64,000 nucleotides of DNA, from IMG/VR virus record IMGVR_UViG_3300036770_004143, positions 186,001-250,000 of that record. One strand, 5' to 3'. The translations under genes and the position numbers were made by a program. Below, in pieces: positions 63,915-64,000 of the stretch (positions are counted from its first letter, which is position 1; the number at the start of each line of letters is the position of its first letter). Source of the stretch: a virus. The notes under the pieces are model-generated. The model had not been told where the DNA came from and did no database searches. It saw only the letters and a list, made by a program, of their open reading frames with translations.

Positions 63915-64000
63915 AATAAAATCTTCTAACTATCTCTTTTTTGCTATTTATATCTTTTATATTCTTATCAATTTCATTAATCTCTAAAAAATATTTATCA
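63829..64000 (-). CDS. Partial gene running off the window
   Basis: C-terminal 57 codons of a frame that continues beyond 64000 (DKYFLEINEIDKNIKDINSK visible), ending at TAA 63829-63831. It overlaps the gene at 63501 by 86 nt, so it is uncertain. Confidence 0.35.
   Translation of the reverse strand, partial: DKYFLEINEIDKNIKDINSKKEIVRRFYYEKVISIDTFNMAAIDSFFTSRYSFNPN

Noticed and set aside
1-64000. Reassignment of TGA as a sense codon across the phage
   Set aside because: Many genes end at TGA, including array genes joined by ATGA, so TGA is a normal stop here.

Overview
The window reads as a segment of a large, AT-rich tailed-phage genome infecting a Bacteroidota host. The phage evidence is dense, short, often overlapping genes, phage-type families (DUF3310, DUF932, DUF5856, free-standing homing endonucleases, DNA methyltransferases, a tRNA cluster, RNA ligase, DnaJ, muramidase-like and prohead/virion-type proteins) and almost no host metabolism. 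The Bacteroidota evidence is at least eleven copies of a TTTG-N19/20-TAnnTTTG promoter and AT-rich 5' leaders without clear Shine-Dalgarno sequences. All genes fit the standard code; TGA, TAA and TAG are all used as stops.

Layout. 1-629: gene-poor, C-tract palindromes. 630-4493: muramidase-like gene, thermonuclease, GIY-YIG endonuclease, small unknowns. 4490-8168 and 12454-15926: two head-to-tail arrays of about 60-residue paralogs starting MKNI/MRNV (36 genes in the window, counting one outlier at 29.1 kb), many coupled by ATGA overlaps. 8165-12428 and 15986-19371: small conserved phage genes of unknown role. 19408-29046: two DNA methyltransferases, seven canonical tRNAs (Lys, Gln, Cys, His, Arg, Tyr, Thr), about ten tRNA-like sequences with abnormal anticodon domains, a P-loop polynucleotide-kinase-like gene, a possible primase-like protein and a metalloprotease. 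29.6-35.6 kb: ART-like toxin domain, cyclic-phosphate receiver domain, metallophosphoesterase, P-loop ATPase. 35.6-42.2 and 46.3-47.8 kb: a heptose-kinase-like gene and 13 leucine-rich-repeat paralogs. 42.3-64 kb: RNA ligase, lipoproteins, Ntn-hydrolase, Nudix, phosphatase, DUF192, a DHH phosphoesterase with an in-frame stop, homing endonuclease, glutaredoxin, DUF932, DnaJ, Hc1-like protein, EF-hand-like protein and HD-domain protein.

How the parts may work together. The RNA ligase, the kinase-like P-loop protein and the cyclic-phosphate receiver protein sit with the tRNAs and would suit repair or protection of tRNA against host anticodon nucleases. Five proteins, including the ART-like and HExxH proteins, share an N-terminal helix ending L/V-N-E, like a capsid-targeting peptide cut by a T4-type prohead protease; they may be packaged and injected. 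A second recurrent element, TATTTAT about 15-35 nt before start codons, is a candidate late promoter.

The most unusual single feature is at 51650-51757: the DHH gene carries a 9-nt in-frame insertion with UGA between two Leu codons, next to a 16-bp RNA stem and directly downstream of an HNH homing endonuclease gene. This recalls the gene 60 bypass/mobA cassette of phage T4.
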